From Loxodes magnus (taxonomy: Eukaryota > Ciliophora > Karyorelictea > Loxodida > Loxodidae): a DNA stretch of 64,000 nucleotides. The stretch's first letter is position 1, and every line of letters starts with the position of its first letter. Location: positions 124,001 through 188,000 of the forward strand of contig CAMPDV010000698.1 in the NCBI GenBank assembly GCA_946699065.1, read 5' to 3'. The position numbers and the translations under genes are program-made. The notes under the pieces are model-generated. The model did not search any database. It saw only the letters and a list, made by a program, of their open reading frames with translations, and was not told the DNA's origin. This document shows, in pieces, positions 21,011 through 33,560 of this stretch.

Positions 21011-21077
21011 GTATTGAATATAAAAACTTTTAATAATATTAATTTTAAGTTTTCCGTTTTAGGGATTTCCAATCCCG

Positions 21078-21989
21078 TCAGGAATACAGAAGTTCGTGCT
21101 CTCTGCTGTTAAATATAAAAGTTAGGGATGTCCAATTTTAGCGAGATTGGGAACTCGGATTTTTCCAGATTTTCCCTCCTTTAGCTTGCCTTGGTTCTAT
21201 CTTAATTTTGTATATTGAACCATCCGGGCTGCAATACATTCTTTTCATTCTTGCTTCTTCTTTTTTCTTCTTTTGCTGTTCTTTTATCCAATAGTTTCTT
21301 TATTTCTATTAGAATTTCTAACACTTCCGATAAAAATGTCATACGTTTCCACAGCAGAAACATTTCTTTTTTATTTTGAATTATTTTCCTTGATTTGTTT
21401 GCTCTTTTTAGGCTTCGATTTCCATTTGTGTAGCTTCAGTTTCGCTTTACTCTTTCTTAAAAGTTTACAATTTCTCTTCTACTTTTCCGAGTCTTTTATC
21501 CAGTTCAGTCTGTTTCTAAAGCTAATTTTAGGATTCGTTAGTCTGACTTTGTGAGATATTCCAAAAGGCGTTAAGATCTCTTTCCTAGGACATAAGTCTT
21601 GACTCAATTCCTTCTGCTAGGTCTAGCTTTGCCATCAGCATATCATTGTCCTTCTTCAATCTCTTGACCTCTTCCTGGAGGTTCAGTACCACTTTGATGA
21701 GCTACTCAATGCTCATTTGGCCAGAAGGGTTGAACTCTGATACCTCCTGGAGGAGAACAGACTTCATCTGTTTCCTCGGTTTCTCGCTTGAGGTTGGAGT
21801 TTCCGTGTGTATATTCTTCAAGGTTGGCTTTCGTTCGTTTTGTTAGATTCCAAGTTGTTAGTTCAGTGTTGGTTAAGGTTGTGATAGAGAAGATTGTTAA
21901 GATTATTAAGATTTGGTTTCTTGCTTCCTCCCTTCCTTTTTAGCTTAGGAAGAGGTGGTATAGAAGCCTGACTTGAAACCTTCAACCAT
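21078..21989 (-). CDS. ORF1/gag-like zinc-knuckle protein, intact
   Basis: The 303-residue frame is uninterrupted from ATG (M-V-E-G-F-K-S-G-F-Y) to TGA. The N-terminal 80 residues are Ser/Gln/Thr-rich. The family block E-F-N-P-S-G-Q-M-S-I-E-Q-L-I-K-V-V starts near residue 90, a long coiled coil covers about 100-185, and the knuckle C-F-C-C-G-N-V-W-H-F-Y-R-K-C lies near 200; the Trp inside it is TGA. Then come a Lys-rich helix, M-Y-C-S-P-D-G-S-I-Y-K-I-K, and the conserved end N-P-S-S-Q-S-R-Q-N-W ... E-H-E-L-L-Y-S. Its 3' UTR hairpin (GGGATTGGAAATCCC) and tail lie at 21030-21077. This is the reference copy of the family and may still be active; it presumably binds element RNA. Confidence 0.8.
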
Positions 21990-22009
21990 TTTTTTATAAA
22001 TAAATAAAT

Positions 22010-22345
22010 AAATTTGATTATAGAGCGCGTAGCACTCTCGTTGGTGCGCAGCTCTTTAAAAAAATGTTTCATACTGACAAGAATGTTTGTTACTGATAAA
22101 ATTATCAGATACTGATAAATCTTGTTCAATACTGTATAATTATTCAGTACTGATAAAAATGTTCAATACTGATATAATTTTAGAATACTCGTAATCTTTA
22201 ATACTTTTTGGAGGTCCAAGGATATGGCAGGATTGTGTCTCATTGCATCACCAAAGCAGAGGACGACATGTGTCAATTATGGGTACTTAACTTCCCCAAC
22301 CTCTGATGAAGACGACCTTGTTGTTCACCTTCGAACAACTATGGC
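22010..22345 (-). mobile_element. SINE-B copy 2 with shared 3' hairpin
   Basis: It is nearly identical to 16795-17252 but has the CATCAGAGGTTGGGGAAGT segment once rather than twice, so it is the simple form. The terminal hairpin is at plus 22022-22055, followed on the minus strand by (ATTT)n reaching the gag gene start. Several CAGTA-type short repeats precede the hairpin. Confidence 0.75.
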
Positions 22346-22379
22346 GGTTTTAAAATATAATATATAATAAAAACTTTTG

Positions 22380-24235
22380 TTGTCTTTAATGTGAGGAAAC
22401 ATTTCCTCTAATTAAAGATGACCCTAACCCTTATAGTTAAAATTAATAATTAATTAGCAAAGCAATAGGTTGCCAATTAATTCAATTATTTGTCTTTCTT
22501 ATTTGAAAATAGGAAGTATATTAACTTTTTACAAACCATTCTATATATTAAAAGTTCTAAACATATTATTTATAAAACGAATAATTATTTATATAATCCC
22601 AACCCTCCATGCTTAATAAGTTCAGCTTTAAGACCACAATCAAAGGCTTTTATTTTTACTAGTTAAGATATTATTTTCCTAATTTCAAAATTCAAAAAAA
22701 GAGGAATAATCTAAAGATGACTCAATTCATAGTTGTTGATAAAAGACTTATTTTAAATATTCCATTTAACTTATAATTGTAATATTCAATTTCTTCTTAA
22801 CTAAGATTTGAATGCTTATTAAAAACTAGAGTTTCTCAACTGTTAATAAATAATTACTGTTAGTTTTAATTCATTTAGTTACTAATTTTTGGATTTATTA
22901 GATTCTTAGCTTCTTTAAACATTACTTAAGCATCTTTATTAAGATCATAATATCTTTTCTTAGCTTTTTATTTTATTCACTTTCAAAATAAGTATAAATA
23001 ATACCTATAGGATTTATTTTAATCTAGTATAGTTTGCTAACCTCTTAATTATGCCTTCTATACAAAAGCAAGCTATTTTAATATGAATTATTTTCTTTTT
23101 TAGTTTAGATAAGTAATTAAGTTAAATAACTTGGCAGATTATAATAATTGCTTTTCTAGTTTTGCAACCCAATAGCTATAGCAGCATTGTATGTAATTAA
23201 GTCACAAATAAAATTAAACTAGCTCTCAACATCATCTTGATCAATCAATTAAAATCAGTAATGTTATCCTATAATCAGACTTGAATAGTAGTTTTTTGTA
23301 TTTAGGTCTTAAAGTTTTGAAATTTTAAACAAAAGTCGCTTTTTTCTATTATTAATAAAATCTTTTTAAATCAAATTTCAAAGTTATACTTATAGGTAGA
23401 TGATCAGAGTGTAGTACTGAATCTCGAATAACTCTAAAATCAGCGAAGTCATTCATTACAGTAGTTTTAATTATTTACCCTATGAATAAAAGTATTGGCT
23501 TACTAATCATTTAAAACTAATAGATCATTTGCTTCTATCAAATCCATTAACCTTTAAGTATTATCTTTGATTCGTGATGAGTTATTGCCATAATTAGGAA
23601 TTAAAGTGTTAAAGTCACCACAGAGAATAGTAGGATTTTGATTATTAAAGTTAATGATATTGCTTAGATATTCATATGCAATACTCTTAATTATATTTTA
23701 TTTTTCATTTGTGGGCAAATAGAAAGAAGCAGTTGTTAATTTCTCAACACTTATACATACAAAATGTCAGAAGATTTGAAAAATCAATATAATTTTGACA
23801 AGAGTCAAGTTATTTTTGACTAATAAACATACTCCACCTGCTCTAGTATTACCATTTTGAAAATAAGTTCGATATTAATACAGGATTATTGGACTATAAG
23901 GATCTTGTGTTCAAGTTTCATTAATAGAAAAAATATCAAAATCATATCTAAAATAAACTATTATTATGCAACCTATTTACTGGCTATAGAGTTTATATTA
24001 ATATGTCCTATTTTTATTTATTTAGTTGTTTGTATTTCAGCGTACATTCTTTAACTAGAATTATATATTCTTTCAAAGTCTCTTACTAAATAAGCTTCCG
24101 TTTAAATATAGTCTTATTATTATTTTTATTTACTTGCGATCCTCCTTTAAGTCCTGGATCGAAAATACATAGAAATTTCTAGTCATTGTGAATTTATATA
24201 TGTAATTAATTAGGTGCATTGAGAGCTTAATTTCT
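22380..24235 (-). pseudogene. LINE ORF2 N-terminal half with AP endonuclease domain
   Basis: On the minus strand the APE-type endonuclease motifs occur in order: K-I-G-H-I-N-I-N-S-I-A-S-K (about 24020), I-N-E-T-W-T-Q-D (about 23925), a G-G-V-C-L-L-V-K block, T-I-L-C-G-D-F-N-T (about 23620), L-M-D-L-I-E-A-N-D, and S-D-H-L-P-I (about 23405). The E, GDFN and SDH residues are the catalytic and metal-binding set of APE endonucleases, which nick the target for reverse transcription. The Trp of ETW is TGA. At least two single-base frame changes are needed. The C-terminal side (23340-22380) continues with no clear RT core, so this is an ORF2 fragment. Confidence 0.8.
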
Positions 24236-24239
24236 AAAG

Positions 24240-25015
24240 CATATAAATAAATTTGATTATAGAGGGCGTAGCACCTCGTTGGTGCGCAGCTCTTTCCATA
24301 TCTCAATATATGTCCGTTTCTTCAAGTAAGTCTTCAGGTAATAGAAATTCTTCTCTTATTAGTTGCATACCTTCCTTATTTTCCTCTACATTATCTTTTG
24401 TTCTTCTGTCTTCTATCTATCTACGCTTTTTAGATCTTTATTGCAAGCTTAATTTATTTTTTCTTACATATCTTACTAATTTTCATTTCTAATTCTTTTC
24501 TTCTTGATCAAGCTTTTATACACTCATAAAAATTATCCTTTTCCTACTCAATAGTCTTTTCCTATTTCTTTTTTTCATTCAATTTTTTTTTCTATATATC
24601 CTCTTTTTTTATATACCTTGATATAATCTTTTATTATCAAGTCAGCTTTAGCTCTTTTTTACTCTTCTTAGGTTCTAATGAATTTCTCGAATTTGACCGT
24701 ACCTCATATTATATAAAATAGTTCCATTGATTATCTCTCTACTCTATTGCTCTAAGATTTCATATACATTATTATCTTCATTCTTTGCCTTCTTAACATT
24801 TTTCTATTATATATCTTTCATTTTCTCTTGCATTGTTACAGAAAGGGCATTTACTTATCATAACTAGGTGTCTTTCTTTAAAGCAGTCCTATCTCCCATT
24901 ACATCTCGTTTTTATTCTAAATAGGCAACAATTTCTTCTCCCCATTTTATTATATCTCAGAAGTTAGGTGGTCCTACTACATACATCATAAACTATAGAA
25001 GATTTGCCTACTAAA
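24240..25015 (-). pseudogene. LINE ORF2 C-terminus and 3' end
   Basis: Minus-strand reading gives F-R-I-K-T-R-C-N and then S-K-C-P-F-C-N-N-A-R-E-N-E (about 24860), the C-terminal CxxC finger of LINE ORF2. The expected His is Tyr in this copy. Charged, Lys-rich sequence follows (W-K-K-E-I-G-K-D-Y-W-V-G-K), ending L-L-E-E-T-D-I-Y-TGA. Only nine bases after that stop comes the terminal hairpin (plus 24261-24293) and an (ATTT)-type tail, so the hairpin is essentially the whole 3' UTR. Internal frame changes make it a dead copy. The same last 30 residues occur at 47900-48040 on the plus strand. Confidence 0.75.
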
Positions 25016-25405
25016 ACTAATAAACTATTTTTATTTTAAATAAGTAAAAGAAATATCTCTTCATAGTAAAGAGCAGCTAATATTAAACTGGTATATGAAA
25101 TACGAATTTTATTTATAGTAAAAAGCATTTTGGATATAAATATAATTGTACTTATAGTTAATTATTTTGAACCAAATAATTATAATTATAATTATAAAAA
25201 TTAAATGCTTAGATTAGAAAAATAAACTAAATGAAAGTAAAATAAATTGTTGAGAAAATAAAATTGACATTAAACAAGAATATTTGCTATTATAGTTTGA
25301 AATAATAAATTACAACTAAAGTAAAAATGCTAGTTATTTTAATAATTTTAAATATTTATAAGTTATAAAATTGTTTATCAACTTATTAGAAATATAAAAT
25401 AACTT
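25016..25405. other. AT-rich spacer
   Basis: Nothing recognisable is seen in this stretch. Confidence 0.3.
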
Positions 25406-25409
25406 GAAA

Positions 25410-25990
25410 AGAATTAAGCTCCCAGAAGGAAGAGATGCTTATAATAAGTCAGGATTTGATTAATCATGAAGAGGATGATGAAGTCCATATGGTAGACCGA
25501 AGTGCTAAGTTGGAGTTTATGAGCAAATTGCAAGTTTAGAGAAAGATATTTGAATAATGTAAGAGCAAGACGAGAAAAACTGAGTAAAATTAGATTAAAC
25601 ACTCAACTTAATAGAAGAAAACCTGTAGAAGCCTTCATAAGGAACTCCAATGGAAATAGTGAAACAAGAAAAGATATTTCCGAGAGCATAAATAAGATGC
25701 TACATTTGTAACAGCACTTAACATTTATGGTGGAAATATCCCCAATAGAAAAAAAATAAGAAACAATATCTGGAGAGATGTTAACCAATAGCAACTGAAG
25801 TTACGAGCGACGGAATTCTTCTCATCAGAAATGGAAAAATCTGGAGAAAAAAATTCTCAAATCAGATTATATAAAAGAAAGAAATAAAGGAAAAAGTTAA
25901 ATACAAGGAATGAACATGCAGGAACGGAGTTTTTATACATTTAAAACTTCAATTAAGTCGGAAGGCGAACAAATATTTTAATGATTAACT
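25410..25990 (+). pseudogene. ORF1/gag-like gene, 3' half, decayed
   Basis: A knuckle-like R-C-Y-I-C-N-S-T-Q-H-L-W-W-K-Y near 25695 has the CX2CX4H part but Tyr in place of the last Cys. It is followed by S-D-G-I-L-L-I-R-N-G-K-I-W-R-K-K, the family post-knuckle motif. The N-terminal part is missing or in another frame. The plus strand is the coding one; minus-strand open frames here are not supported. Confidence 0.55.
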
Positions 25991-26403
25991 TATAAAATAA
26001 ACATTTCGATCACATTTTATATCTAAATATTAAAAATTTTACTACAAATAAAGAAAAGAAAAAATAAAATATAGCATCTTTGTTTTTAATATGTTAAAAA
26101 ATATTTTATCGAGAAACATTATTAATTCTTATCAAATACTAGTTTAACATTAAAAATGCTTGCTATTATTTAAAATCTAAAATTATGCTATACTTAATTT
26201 TTAAAAGCTGTAAAAGTTAGTTTTTTAATAGATCAAAATATTTAAATTTTTATTATTATTAGATCAACTTTTTTAGCTATAATTTTTAATTTAGTGTGGT
26301 TGCTTGCTTTTTAAACAACAATTTATTTTTAGATAAATAAACTTAAAAAAGGAAATAAGAACAGGAAAAGAAACCTTAAAATTTACTATTTTTTAACGGA
26401 CTA
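25991..26403. other. AT-rich 5' flank of the next gene
   Basis: No coding sequence is recognised; it may contain the promoter of the gene at 26404. Confidence 0.25.
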
Positions 26404-27420
26404 ATGAATCACTTAGAGCATATTGGCATAAAAAATTTCAAGAGAAATACTAGATAATCATTTACCTGGATAACTAATCCAATTTCTTAAAAAAAGTATA
26501 GCTAAAAATTATAATTTAATCAGAAAACTGAAGGTGGATAAAGGAGATAAGGGACATACTTTGGAGTCATCTTACATGAAAAAGGAAATTTGATTTATCA
26601 CTGTTAAATAGAGAAATCAAAGCTATTCGGAGTTGATGAAAAGTGTTCTTATAATCTGAGCTGTTATAAGAATATTACTCTATGACTTTAAAATGCTTTG
26701 TAGCATGTTTACATTGCCTAAGGCTAATTTTGGAGGTGAGCTTGTTCCTTCAACTGTAATGAGAGGCTCATATAATATGAAAGGAAAAATAAGCAAGAGT
26801 GTGCGTACAATGGTAAGAAAGGTTTTACAGTCACCTATCTTTTTTTTAATGAATCTTGCTACATAAACTTTAATCTAACTTGCCTTTGAATATATTATGA
26901 CGAAAAACTTTTTTCGTTTTTATTTAAAAATGCGGAAAGAAGCTAAAAATTATCCATAATCTGATTTTGAAAATTCTTCAATTGTAATTGGAACTAATAA
27001 TCGTAATACTTTAGTAAGTAAAAAATAAATTCTATTTATGGATAAATTACGACAACTAAATCATGATTTCCAACTAATTTTATTTTGGAAACATATAGGT
27101 GGGTGGCTAAGAAACTAGTTTTATTAAGAAACAACTTTAAGTTATAGAGATATGCCCACTGCACAGACATTTCCTGGTAAAAATTTGTAAAGACTAATAG
27201 AATGCAACTAAATCTACATAACTTACAATTTTTAAAATCATAATCAGAAATAGATCTTCAAATTAAAATTTTGCACAGGAATTTGCAAAGTAAAAGGCAA
27301 TTAATTCTTAGATAAAACATATCAAATCAAACAGAGCCGTAAGTTGAATAAATAGAAAGTTTTAAAAGTGATGACGAAAAATAAGAAGATGTAAGAAACC
27401 AAACGGTAAGAGAAGTTTGA
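26404..27420 (+). CDS. 338-residue protein of unknown family
   Basis: One frame runs from ATG (M-N-H-L-E-H-I-G-I-K) to a TGA at 27418, with six internal TGA codons read as Trp and many TAA/TAG as Gln. The middle part is rich in Cys, Asn, Tyr and Trp (for example S-Y-N-L-S-C-Y-K-N, F-N-E-S-C-Y-I-N-F), with about ten Cys between residues 75 and 200, which could mean disulfides or metal binding. The last 40 residues are acidic and Gln-rich (F-K-S-D-D-E-K-Q-E-D). The composition differs from the retroelement genes nearby. I recognise no domain. The gene-like tail and matching TGA favour it, but a neighbouring-frame alternative or an intron cannot be excluded. Confidence 0.5.
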
Positions 27421-28740
27421 CATTACTAAACTTAAACTTATTTAAATGAAGTCTCTGAAATAAATCATAAGCTTCATCCAATAACTCTTTATTAAAGTGA
27501 ATTATCTATTTTTATGATATTTCTACATACTTTAGATTTTTAAAGTTATTATTTTTCTACATATCAAACATTATAATTTTTTGTTAGAAAATGTTTAAAT
27601 CTCTTATTATAATTTTTTTCTTATAAATAGATAAATTTTTATAATAGCATTCTTCTTTTTCATCTTTTTTATTTTACTCCTTCAGTTCTCGCTTTTTATC
27701 TAAAGATTGATTATTCCCTATTCTACCTTGATATCAAATACTTTTAAGATATCATACTAAAATTTGATTCCTATATACTTTAATTAGTTTAAAATTTCAG
27801 AATCATTTATAATTATTCTAACAGCATATTTATTATTCTACTTCTGAGCTTTTACATCATAAAAAGTCTATTATATTTATATTTTTCCTATTAGAATTTT
27901 CAAGCAAACATTTAATACTCATAAATAATTAGCTTTTAATATAAAGGCCAAAAAAATTATTTTTGCTGATAAGAAAATAAATTTTAGTTTTCAAGCAAAA
28001 AAGCAAATTATTAAGAGGATTATATTCTATTGAAAGGAAGTATCATTGATACTTCTAAGAATATGACTTAAAGTTGTTTAATTCAATTATATAGCATTAA
28101 TTATACTTTTTTATATATTAGTAAATATATTTCCCATATTAGTATTTTGGATATTCTTTATGTTTAGAATTATGTCAGGAAATTTAAATAGAAATAAGAG
28201 AACAAAAGTTATATTTTATTTAAAAAGGGTTAGTGACTTGATTATGATGAATATTATACTTGCTAAGAATCATTTTTTAAGTAAATTGAACCTATTTAAA
28301 AATAAGCCTTAATATTTATTTTTTGTATTTAAATCATATTAAATCTCTTTTTATCATTTTTACGATAGTAAAAAAAATAAATATTAGGTAGAAAGATTGA
28401 TTCATTATATTCATTTAATAGAGTTAAAAAAGTATAAATTTGCTAATTTTTTAAAAGTATAAAATTGTCAAAATATTAAGAATTTGCATGCTACTGTGTG
28501 TTAACATTGAAATTATTTGTATATATCCAAAAAATCTATAAGTACAATAATTGACATTATTTAAAAGTTAAATTATAAATAGACTCTAAATTAGAGAATA
28601 ATCTAATATTGAATAATTCTTTTTATAATAAATATATATTAGCTTTTTCAGTTTAGCTTACATAATAATAAATAATTAACATGTAATACCATTAATGGAG
28701 ACACTACAATTTAATAGTTTAGTCTTTATAAAAGATATTC
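27421..28740. other. AT-rich region, nothing recognised
   Basis: I find no motif, repeat copy or convincing coding sequence here. Confidence 0.3.
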
Positions 28741-28741
28741 A

Positions 28742-29585
28742 CTTCTAAGTTTTTGGATCTTCAATGTCATGAAACTTAAATTTTTTAGATTATTTTTCAT
28801 GAATTTGTCCTAAAAATCGAAGTTCAATCATTTTTTATTGAATTCATTGATTGCTTTTTAAATATGAAGAGCTTTTAATGTATTGGAATTTCTTTTTTAA
28901 ATAAAGAAAACATTCTAAAATAAAGGATACTCAAAGTCTGGTGTTCTTTTAGAAGAGGTCTAAAATTCACCCATGTAAGACTTTTTTTTCTTTTCACTAG
29001 AATTTATTTGTGTAAATGAGTCCTTTTAATTAGGGCTTAGAACAATGTATATCATGTTTCAGGGAAAAATGAAATACAAGAAACTTTGCAATTGTCATCC
29101 TTTATGGATTCTACGTCTCTAGGTGAACCGATCCATCAAATTCAAGAACATTGATGAAATCTACTCATGCTCAAGATCATCCGGATCTCAGTAATAATTT
29201 TATAGAAAATTTGCAGCTTTATCTAATTAAAGTAGTTTCTTTCTATGCCTACTTTTTTGTAATCCGAGACATCTATTCTATAAAATTCTTAATTTGAAAT
29301 TTGCACAGAAAAAGAACCGGAAAAGATTTATTGGAGAACAGTAAGTTGCTTATGGTTTGTTTCGAGATTGCTACAGGAAAATCATTTAATATCTCAAGAT
29401 ATTAGCAATAAATCACGATAATGATTAACAGTATTTACATTCGTAAATGCTTGCATAAATAATTGTATCCAGATGACAGGGATTGGAAAGAAAACAATTA
29501 AAAAATGTATCTATAAGTAAGAAGGATGTAATAAATTGGTAGATGGAATTAACTCCTAAAACTTATCTAACATTACAATAATTTA
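28742..29585 (+). other. possible gene, reading frame undecided
   Basis: Base composition is less AT-rich than the flanks between about 29040 and 29360. At least two plus-strand frames give protein-like sequence: one from an ATG near 28765 with L-L-M-V-C-F-E-I-A-T-G-K-S-F, another from 28799 with R-F-I-G-E-Q-Q-V-A-Y-G-L-F. No domain decides between them, so I do not call a product. Confidence 0.25.
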
Positions 29586-32500
29586 TATAAAGTAAATTTT
29601 TTTAAGTTCAATATACTTTGAATATAGTTTCACATTAATTTCTATTATTCTCTGTTCTTTTTATTAAATTGATAGCAATTTCTTACTTTATGTTTGGCCT
29701 GTTTTTATTATCACCATATCGTTATTCTTCGGAAAGGAATTCTTTATATTATAGGCTTTTGTTCTATTTTCATTGAGTTGTTGAATATTTAGGGTTCTTC
29801 TAGCTTACAGCTTACAGCTTAAAGTATTTTAGATTTCTCTTACGATAAATTCTATTTACAAAATTCTTTCTTAAATTTGCTAGAAGGACGGAACTTAAAA
29901 CTTATTCCGATCTTTAAAATTGAGTATGCAAATTTAAAATTTTCATAGTCTTTATTAAATCTTAATCTCGTTAATAAAGATTACTAATTATTTTGCTAAT
30001 TCTTAGTTTTTCCATCTAAAGAAGGAAAGATTATTGACAACATCTTACTAAAATTTATTAAGTTTTTGGAAAGTTTTGGCCTTTTTAATATACCATTTTT
30101 TCATCTCTCACCATTAACAAGATAGAAGTAAAAAGAGTAAAATGTAGAAAAATTTGAAATTTGAAAATATTTATATTTCACAGTAAGAAACGTTTACATA
30201 TTTGAAATTTTGACGTAGTTTATCATTATAACCAATTTTTCCAATACCTAATAAGAATATCAATATGCAAGAAAGTAAAAATTTGCAATTATAAATTTTT
30301 GGTTATTAAATATTGTAAGAGAGATAAAAAACTAAAATTAATATCTTAAAAAATTAAATATCAATTGGAAACAAAAAAGCTTTCAAATTTCATATACTAA
30401 AGCTTAACATAATTAGAATTATAAATATAAATTCTATGCTAGTAAACAACTAAATTTAAGTTTATCAATAAGTATGTAGATAAAGTGTAATATTGACGTG
30501 ATGTTATTTAGACTCTAATAAATTAGTTATCTGTTAAGAGTCAAGATATTACTGATAGGATGATATGAATGTTGAATTTTAGAATATAAAAATGATATTA
30601 TTTTTTCCATCTCATTTATGAGTGTAACAATCTATTAAGTTTTAATTTTTTATAAGTAAATTATTTTTCAAAAAGAATAAACAAATAAACTATAATTTAA
30701 TCCATAATGGATAAACACAAAATAGCGAGATTCAAATATAAGCATTTATTATATAATGAATACAAATAAAAAAGGTAAGTTTCGCTGACATTAAGAAAGA
30801 ATTTGACTCAATAAAAAAAGAAAATATTTGAAATATATTAAATGAATTGAAGTAGATTTTCCTCACTTAAATCCATGTTTTAGTTCGCCTTCCCCTAATA
30901 AAATATGTGATTAATTGCCCAGATGATAATAGTACTATAAAATTTAGCAAATTATTATATAGTGATATTGGCCTACAAATCAAAAATTTTCCACTCCACC
31001 TTTTTTTATAAACAAGCGATTAAAACTTTATTTTATATAACTCTTTATCGAATTATTTTTGATATTAGTGTTTCTGTATTCGATCAGCTTCTCCTCACCT
31101 GCATTTATCATTATTACTTAATTTTATCTGTCATGTTGCCTTCCATTTAGGTAGTCTTTTTATGCATCTCTCTATATCTTTTTCCAAAGCTTGAATCCCT
31201 ATCTGACATAATCAAATATTTCTTAGCATAAACACTTAAAAATCAAATCAAATTTTAAATTTTTTTTTTTTCAAATTTTTCAATTCAAAATTTTTTTTTG
31301 TCAATGTTAATTAAATTTGGTTTATTGCTTAGTAATAGAAATAAAAAAATATGCATATATATTATCAAGCTTTTTACTTCTAATTTTCTTTCAAGTTATT
31401 AAAGTAGTTTCCCTTTTCAATCCTAATCACTTTTTTTAGTTAATTTATTATCCAAATAGTTTTTAAACTTCTATATATAAATCTCAAAAATGGGGATTTT
31501 ACATTTGCTATAACTAGAATTAAATAGAGAAATTGGTTATTAAGTATTGTATTTTGTTTTACCATTGAAAATCACTTTTACTAAACCAAAATTTTGCATA
31601 AAAAAGAAACTAGTTGTGACAAATTTATTTATAAATTGATTCTTAACTAAAAAAGAAATTTATGTATGGTATAAAAATAAATTATCTATCGATTTGAATC
31701 AACTCAATAGTTCTTTAAACAAATAGTAAAATGCAATTTAAATAACTATGACTTCCACTATCTTTATAAAGGCAAATTATACTGAGATTATGCATTAAAA
31801 GTATGTAAATTAAAGAAAGACCAAGAGATAAATTAATATATAGCTAATAAAAATAAGTATACTACATTATAATATTAATGCTAAGCATTAAGTTTAAATA
31901 CTAATTATCTAAATTTTTAATTAGATTTTTAATATAAAATTATATAAAAATGACACTTAATTGAACACCACAAAATTACAAGATGATTTTATAATATTAG
32001 ATAAATTAGAAATAGTTTCTTACTGTTAAAGATATAAGCTTCTAATTAGGATATAGTGTTTTAAACAATAAAATAAATTCTTTAGTATACAATTTATTCT
32101 CTTTTGCCATTTTGATAATTTAAAATTTAAATTTATTCCTTTAATATGCCATTTAAAATACAATCTACAGTTGATGAGAGCAATTCTTTAAAGACGATAA
32201 GTTATTGTTTTATGGTTTTATTTTTGGTAAAATAATAAAAAGTCTTTATCGAGTTTCGGATTGATCGTGTAGCCATCTCATTTAGTTTTATTTTTAATCG
32301 ATAGAATGATTAACGAACTTCCTTTCTTAGAGTAACTAAAATTGAAATATTTAAAATTCAGGAAAACAAATAAAAGTAATTTGTTTAAAACTCAACTTAA
32401 GTTTACCTTAAGAAGAAATGAAAGAAAATAAGCTTCAATGAAAATTCTCAATTTTTGATTCATTTAGATGAAAAGGACTAAATATTTAGGCTGGAGAAAG

Positions 32501-33090
32501 AAATAATTTATGTTAAAATAAAAATGAAAAATAGAAATAGATTTTTGTAATTTAAACGAATAAATAAATTTATATTTTTATACTACAAAAAATTTGTTAA
32601 AAAACAGTATAAAAATCTGTAAAAATAGAATATAAATTAAATTATATCTATTTCAATTTCAGTTTTATATAGCATAAATTACTTTAAAACCATATCAGTT
32701 ACTTTTTCTTTATTTATCTTTCTTGATTTCCATTAAGGATTTTATTTAATACATTTTTTGAATTTATTATTATAGAATTAGTTGGGATATTTATAATATA
32801 ACTTTAAGTATTACAATCTAAATGCATCACCCAATTTAAATCTATTTAATTTAGAGATAAATTTAGATTCTTAAAGCTATAGGTTTCTAATATTAATGTA
32901 TTAAGTAACTTTAGTTTCTTAACTATTTAATCTTTAATTTACTTTTGCTAATAAAAATAATTTAAATTTATACATTAAAATTGAGCTTTATTTAAAGAAA
33001 AGCATAAATAAGGTAATATGAGTAATATAAGTAAAAGAAGATGTAGAATGAAACAAATGGTATCGATTTAACAATATAGAACATATTTAT
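29586..33090. other. long AT-rich region, nothing recognised
   Basis: Homopolymer-rich sequence without identifiable genes or copies of the window's repeat families. Genes of this code could be hidden here, but I see no motif. Confidence 0.3.
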
Positions 33091-33094
33091 TTGA

Positions 33095-33560
33095 TGAATT
33101 CATAAAAAGAAAGCAAACTAATTAAGATTTACAAAACATAGAATAGATGAAATATGATATATCTTCAGATTAAGAACAAGATGAGATGGAACCAAGAATG
33201 CTTAAAAGAAAGAAAATTATTGGGAAGGAGCGAATGCTCTTTTTGTAATAATTCAAAAGAAGATGAAAGTCATTTAGAAATGTGCCCGATGCGGCAGTTT
33301 CTAGCATTTATTTCACCATTACAAAAAATTCAGGAAGATTCAACAGTATTTAATAAATAATACCGATAATAGTAGCACAAAAGGTTAGAGCAAGATTTTA
33401 ATAAGAAAAGTCAGGTAAAATGTATTGCAGCGAGAGGATATGTTTATAAAATAAAAAGTTAGATTATTCAAACTACTCTCAAAGCAATTAAAGATCTGTG
33501 TTGCAAAGCTGTAATGAAAATCAGTTTAATAAATCTATCTAAAAGTAGATAAGATTAAAA
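33095..33560 (+). pseudogene. LINE ORF2 C-terminal zinc-finger fragment
   Basis: The frame through 33154-33357 gives L-Q-I-K-N-K-M-R-W-N-Q-E-C-L-K-E-R and S-E-C-S-F-C-N-N-S-K-E-D-E-S-H-L-E-M-C-P: a complete C-x2-C-x9-H-x4-C finger of the kind found after the RT domain in LINE ORF2. Its arrangement matches the fragment at 24860 on the other strand, which has lost the His. The frame continues with TAA/TAG as Gln upstream (K-T-Q-N-R-W-N) and downstream. RT domains upstream are not recognisable, so this is an isolated 3' part. Confidence 0.6.

Noticed and set aside
21273..21846. Plus-strand open frames opposite the intact gag gene
   Set aside because: They are antisense shadows of the zinc-knuckle gene on the minus strand.
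22070..22165. Short repeated CAGTACTGA/ATACTGATAA units, considered as a CRISPR-like array
   Set aside because: Units are of irregular length and spacing, AT-rich, and part of the SINE-B body in both copies; no spacers.
23857..24054. Plus-strand open frame over the LINE endonuclease
   Set aside because: Shadow of the APE domain encoded on the minus strand.
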